Assembly: GCA_051306415.1 (NCBI GenBank)
Contig: JBPPNE010000035.1
Location: 1 to 57,020, forward strand
DNA length: 57,020 nucleotides
Direction: 5' to 3'
From: CBDDRG01 sp051306415
Lineage (GTDB): Bacteria; Pseudomonadota; Gammaproteobacteria; Pseudomonadales; Porticoccaceae
A model generated the notes under the pieces. It was not told the origin of the DNA. It worked only from the letters and a program-made list of their open reading frames with translations, and ran no database searches. This document shows, piece by piece, positions 54,519 through 57,020 of this stretch. Position numbers and translations under genes: made by a program. The first letter of the stretch is position 1; each line of letters begins with the position of its first letter.

Positions 54519-54950
54519 GTGACCCAACCGATAACATCAAAAACCTGGGCCGAAGTGAAAGAGGGCGACAGTGTCACCCAGGTCACCATGGAAGTTCCCT
54601 TCGCGAAGGTGATCCTCGATGCCGCCGCGACACAGGATTACTTCCCCGGCCACCACAACCCCGACTACGCCAAGGGCCAGGGGCAGAAAACCATCTATCT
54701 GAACACCATGGCTATCGAAGGCTTTATCGACCGAGTGGCGACGGATTGGGCCGGCCCCCGTGCTTTTATCGTCAAACGCACGATGTCGATGAACCGCTCC
54801 ATCTATGCCGGCGACACCATGTCCGGCGGCGGCACCGTCACCAAGTGCTACGAAGACAACAAGGGGCGCAAGCTTGTCGATCTGGCCATTATCATCGGCA
54901 CTCAGGACAATCCCTGCGTACCGGCACAGGTGACTCTGCGCCTGCCTTGA
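54519..54950 (+). CDS. MaoC-like enoyl-CoA hydratase (catalytic half)
   Basis: 143 residues, hot-dog fold. The segment ATQDYFPGHHNPDYAKGQG holds the likely catalytic Asp and His pair, comparable to the hydratase-2 motif. MNTMAIEGF-like (NTMAIEGFIDRVATDW) and TMSGGGTVTKCYED follow. The start is GTG 54519, about 9 bases after AAGGAG. Upstream in-frame codons overlap the previous gene. Together with the preceding gene it should form a heterodimer acting on a bulky CoA ester. Confidence 0.82.
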   Translation: MTQPITSKTWAEVKEGDSVTQVTMEVPFAKVILDAAATQDYFPGHHNPDYAKGQGQKTIYLNTMAIEGFIDRVATDWAGPRAFIVKRTMSMNRSIYAGDTMSGGGTVTKCYEDNKGRKLVDLAIIIGTQDNPCVPAQVTLRLP

Positions 54951-55006
54951 TTCATTCCCTGATCGATTGATGCGCCGGCTATTCCGGTAACGCTGGGAGA
55001 CCACTG

Positions 55007-56185
55007 ATGGCATTGAAAGATTTCACGTCCTGGTTTGATCTGCCGCTGTCCAGTCAATACTACGGCGAGGATCACGAGGCGTGGCGGCAGACGCTGCGCC
55101 GCTTCATGGATCGCGAGGTCGCGCCCTTTGTCGATGAGTGGGAGGAGGCGGGCACCTTCCCGCGCGAGCTGTACAAAAAAGCCGCGGCCGTGGGCATGTT
55201 ACAAATGGGTTACCCAGAGGAATATGGCGGCGTCACCCAGCCCGATTACTTCTTCGGCATCGTCACCGCGATGGAGCAGGCGCGCGCGGGCGGCGGCGGG
55301 GTACATCCGAGTTTGAGTAGCCACTCCATCGGCCTGCCACCGATCGTTGCGCTGGCAAACGATGAGATCAAACAGCGGGTAATTCCGGCGGTAATCAGCG
55401 GCGACAAAATAGCCGCCCTCGCGATCACCGAGCCCTCTGGCGGCTCGGATGTCGCCAACCTCGCGACCACCGCGCGTCGCGCCGGCGATCACTATGTCGT
55501 CAACGGCTCGAAGATCTTCATCACCAGTGGCATCCGCGCCGATTATTTCACCACCGCCGTGCGTACGGGTGGCCCCGGTCGCAGTGGCATTTCGCTGCTG
55601 TTGATCGAGAAGGGCACGCCAGGGTTCACCCAGCGGGAGCTGAAGAAAATGGGCTGGTGGGCGTCGGATACCGCCGAGCTATTCTTCGACGATTGCAAAG
55701 TGCCCTGCGCCAATTTGATCGGTGAGGAGAACAAAGGCTTCGGTGGCATCATGATCAACTTCAATGCCGAGCGTCTTTACATTGCGGCCAGCGCCAATGC
55801 CTTCGCGATGGTGTGCATGGACGAGGCCGTCGCCTGGGCGCGGCAGCGCAAAACGTTCGGCAGCCGCTTGCTGGATCACCAGGTCATCCGCCACAAGGTG
55901 GCGGAAATGGCCAAACGCATTCTCGCCACCCAGGCCTTTCTCGAAACCACGACATGGAAAATGCAGCAGGGCGAAAGGCCGGTGACCGAGCTGAGCCTGC
56001 TGAAAATCCAGGCCACCGAAACCATGGAGTATTGCGCGCGCGAAGCCGTGCAGATCTTTGGCGGCATGGGGTTCATGCGCGGCACTAAGGTTGAACGCAT
56101 CTATCGGGAGGTCCGCGTCAACGCCATCGGCGGCGGCTCGGAGGAAATCATGCGCGACCTGGCGGCCCGTCAGCTCGGCCTTTAG
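55007..56185 (+). CDS. Acyl-CoA dehydrogenase
   Basis: An FAD enzyme introducing an alpha-beta double bond in an acyl-CoA; 392 residues. Motifs seen are ALAITEPSGGSDVANL (137-152), NGSKIFITSGIRADYF, RKTFGSRLLDHQVIRHKVAEMA and FGGMGFMRGTKVERIYREVR. The usual late catalytic Glu (YEGTSE) is replaced by IGGGSEE. A Glu at 255 in NAERLYIA takes the isovaleryl-CoA dehydrogenase position and is the probable base. It closes the cluster with the hydratase pair and the thiolase-fold gene. Confidence 0.93.
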   Translation: MALKDFTSWFDLPLSSQYYGEDHEAWRQTLRRFMDREVAPFVDEWEEAGTFPRELYKKAAAVGMLQMGYPEEYGGVTQPDYFFGIVTAMEQARAGGGGVHPSLSSHSIGLPPIVALANDEIKQRVIPAVISGDKIAALAITEPSGGSDVANLATTARRAGDHYVVNGSKIFITSGIRADYFTTAVRTGGPGRSGISLLLIEKGTPGFTQRELKKMGWWASDTAELFFDDCKVPCANLIGEENKGFGGIMINFNAERLYIAASANAFAMVCMDEAVAWARQRKTFGSRLLDHQVIRHKVAEMAKRILATQAFLETTTWKMQQGERPVTELSLLKIQATETMEYCAREAVQIFGGMGFMRGTKVERIYREVRVNAIGGGSEEIMRDLAARQLGL

Positions 56186-56322
56186 GTTTGCCGACTCATC
56201 GCGCGGGGAAGTCCGCAATCCAGTGCACGGAAACTCCATGCGCCTAGCGGCTTGCCGGGCGCGCTAGTGTAAAATGCGGCCTCAGCCGCGTCAGCGGCGT
56301 CGCTTGGCAATGCAGACTCCCC

Positions 56323-57020
56323 ATGCTCCCCGTAATCGCCATTGTTGGCCGCCCCAATGTGGGCAAATCCACGCTGTTCAACCGCTTGACCGGGACCCGT
56401 AATGCCATCGTCGCCAACTATCCCGGTTTGACGCGGGATCGGCAGTATGGCGAGGGCGAGCTGCTCGGCCGCCGATTTGTGCTCGTCGATACCGGTGGGA
56501 TCACGGGTACGGAAGAAGGCCTCGATGCCGCCATGGCCAGCCAATCCATGCGCGCGATGGAGGAGGCCGACGCCATTCTGTTCATGGTCGACGCCCGCGA
56601 TGGCCTGACTCCGACCGATGAAGCCATTGCGAATTACCTGCGGCCAAAGGCGGCCTCGGTCTATCTGGTAGTCAACAAGATCGATGGGCTGGATCCGAAT
56701 ACCGCACTGTTCGATTTTTACAGCCTTGGTTTTGCAGCACTGCACGCCACCACCGCGACCCACGGTCGCGGGGTCAAGGCGCTGGTAGAGGCCGTAATCG
56801 CGGGCATACCGCCAGCTCCAGCAGATATTTCCTCCCTAGCTAGCGGCATCAAGATGGCTGTTGTCGGCCGTCCCAACGTGGGTAAGTCGACGCTGGTGAA
56901 TCGCCTGCTGGGCGAAGATAGGGTGGTGGTGTATGACGAACCCGGCACCACGCGCGACAGCATCCACATCAATTATGAGCGCGATGGCAAGAGTTATACG
57001 TTGATCGACACGGCGGGCAT
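56323..57020 (+). CDS. der: Ribosome-associated GTPase Der (N-terminal part, cut by window edge)
   Basis: A double-GTPase that helps mature the 50S subunit. The first G domain starts MLPVIAIVGRPNVGKSTLFN with G1 GRPNVGKST, G3 DTGG and G4 NKID. A second G1, VVGRPNVGKSTLVN, appears near residue 186, and the window ends in the second G3 loop (DTAGI). About 232 of the usual 450-500 residues are present. The hallmark is the tandem pair of identical P-loops. The 137-bp gap before it holds no other gene. Confidence 0.95.
   Translation, partial: MLPVIAIVGRPNVGKSTLFNRLTGTRNAIVANYPGLTRDRQYGEGELLGRRFVLVDTGGITGTEEGLDAAMASQSMRAMEEADAILFMVDARDGLTPTDEAIANYLRPKAASVYLVVNKIDGLDPNTALFDFYSLGFAALHATTATHGRGVKALVEAVIAGIPPAPADISSLASGIKMAVVGRPNVGKSTLVNRLLGEDRVVVYDEPGTTRDSIHINYERDGKSYTLIDTAG

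Overview
The window looks like a stretch of chromosome from a GC-rich, aerobic, heterotrophic gammaproteobacterium. The main evidence is a 13-gene complex I operon with fused nuoCD, a small 4.5S SRP RNA next to dnaX-ybaB-recR, the gammaproteobacterial pair ycgL/ycgN, and a complete glyoxylate shunt with malate synthase G. No rRNA or species marker is present, so the genus cannot be given. Dehydratase, dehydrogenase and thiolase-fold genes at the right end recall steroid or other side-chain degraders.

Layout. 1-121: C-terminal end of an IS5-type transposase. 181-15021: nuoN to nuoA, all on the minus strand. 15388-24637: ffs with its promoter, dnaX (with a programmed frameshift site), ybaB, recR, rnd, ycgL, ycgN, a small membrane protein, a peptide transporter (minus strand) and a MoxR/VWA pair. 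24684-28727: hrpA. 28822-30920: an hvfABC-type operon with its own ECF-like promoter; it encodes a secreted cysteine-repeat peptide, an MNIO (DUF692) enzyme and its DUF2063 partner. 30923-32302: a four-unit Pho box array, an OprO/OprP-like porin and a terminator. 32571-34251: a PP2C-type phosphatase with a degenerate receiver domain and a STAS protein. 34290-35466: a decayed IS1182-type element. 35465-37941: dusA-tal-terB (minus strand). 38061-40927: a promoter with a 20-bp palindrome, a Rieske oxygenase and an aldehyde dehydrogenase. 41216-42703: gltX. 42679-46203: a decaying module with a quinone oxidoreductase remnant, an FMN reductase, a frameshifted ycaC, pirin and a frameshifted LysR gene. 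46342-51037: aceA, a LysR gene and glcB, with one 17-bp sequence upstream of both glyoxylate genes. 51346-51825: a cytochrome c gene with an in-frame stop in its signal peptide. 52281-56185: thiolase-fold protein, DUF35, two MaoC-fold proteins and an acyl-CoA dehydrogenase. 56323-end: start of der.

How the genes work together. The hvf-type operon is the most distinctive system. Its precursor has eight EGxCG motifs spaced 5 or 10 residues apart after a signal peptide, followed by the modifying enzyme and partner. By analogy with Haemophilus HvfABC and the bufferins, it should make a copper-binding modified peptide. The porin next to it appears to be phosphate-controlled. aceA and glcB appear to be a two-promoter regulon of the LysR protein encoded between them. 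The right-end cluster resembles the actinobacterial ChsH1/ChsH2/Ltp2 steroid side-chain module, with its domains on separate genes and no thiolase nucleophile cysteine.

Limits. All assignments come from reading the sequence and from memory of protein families. No searches were run. The frameshifts and the nonsense codon could be sequencing errors.
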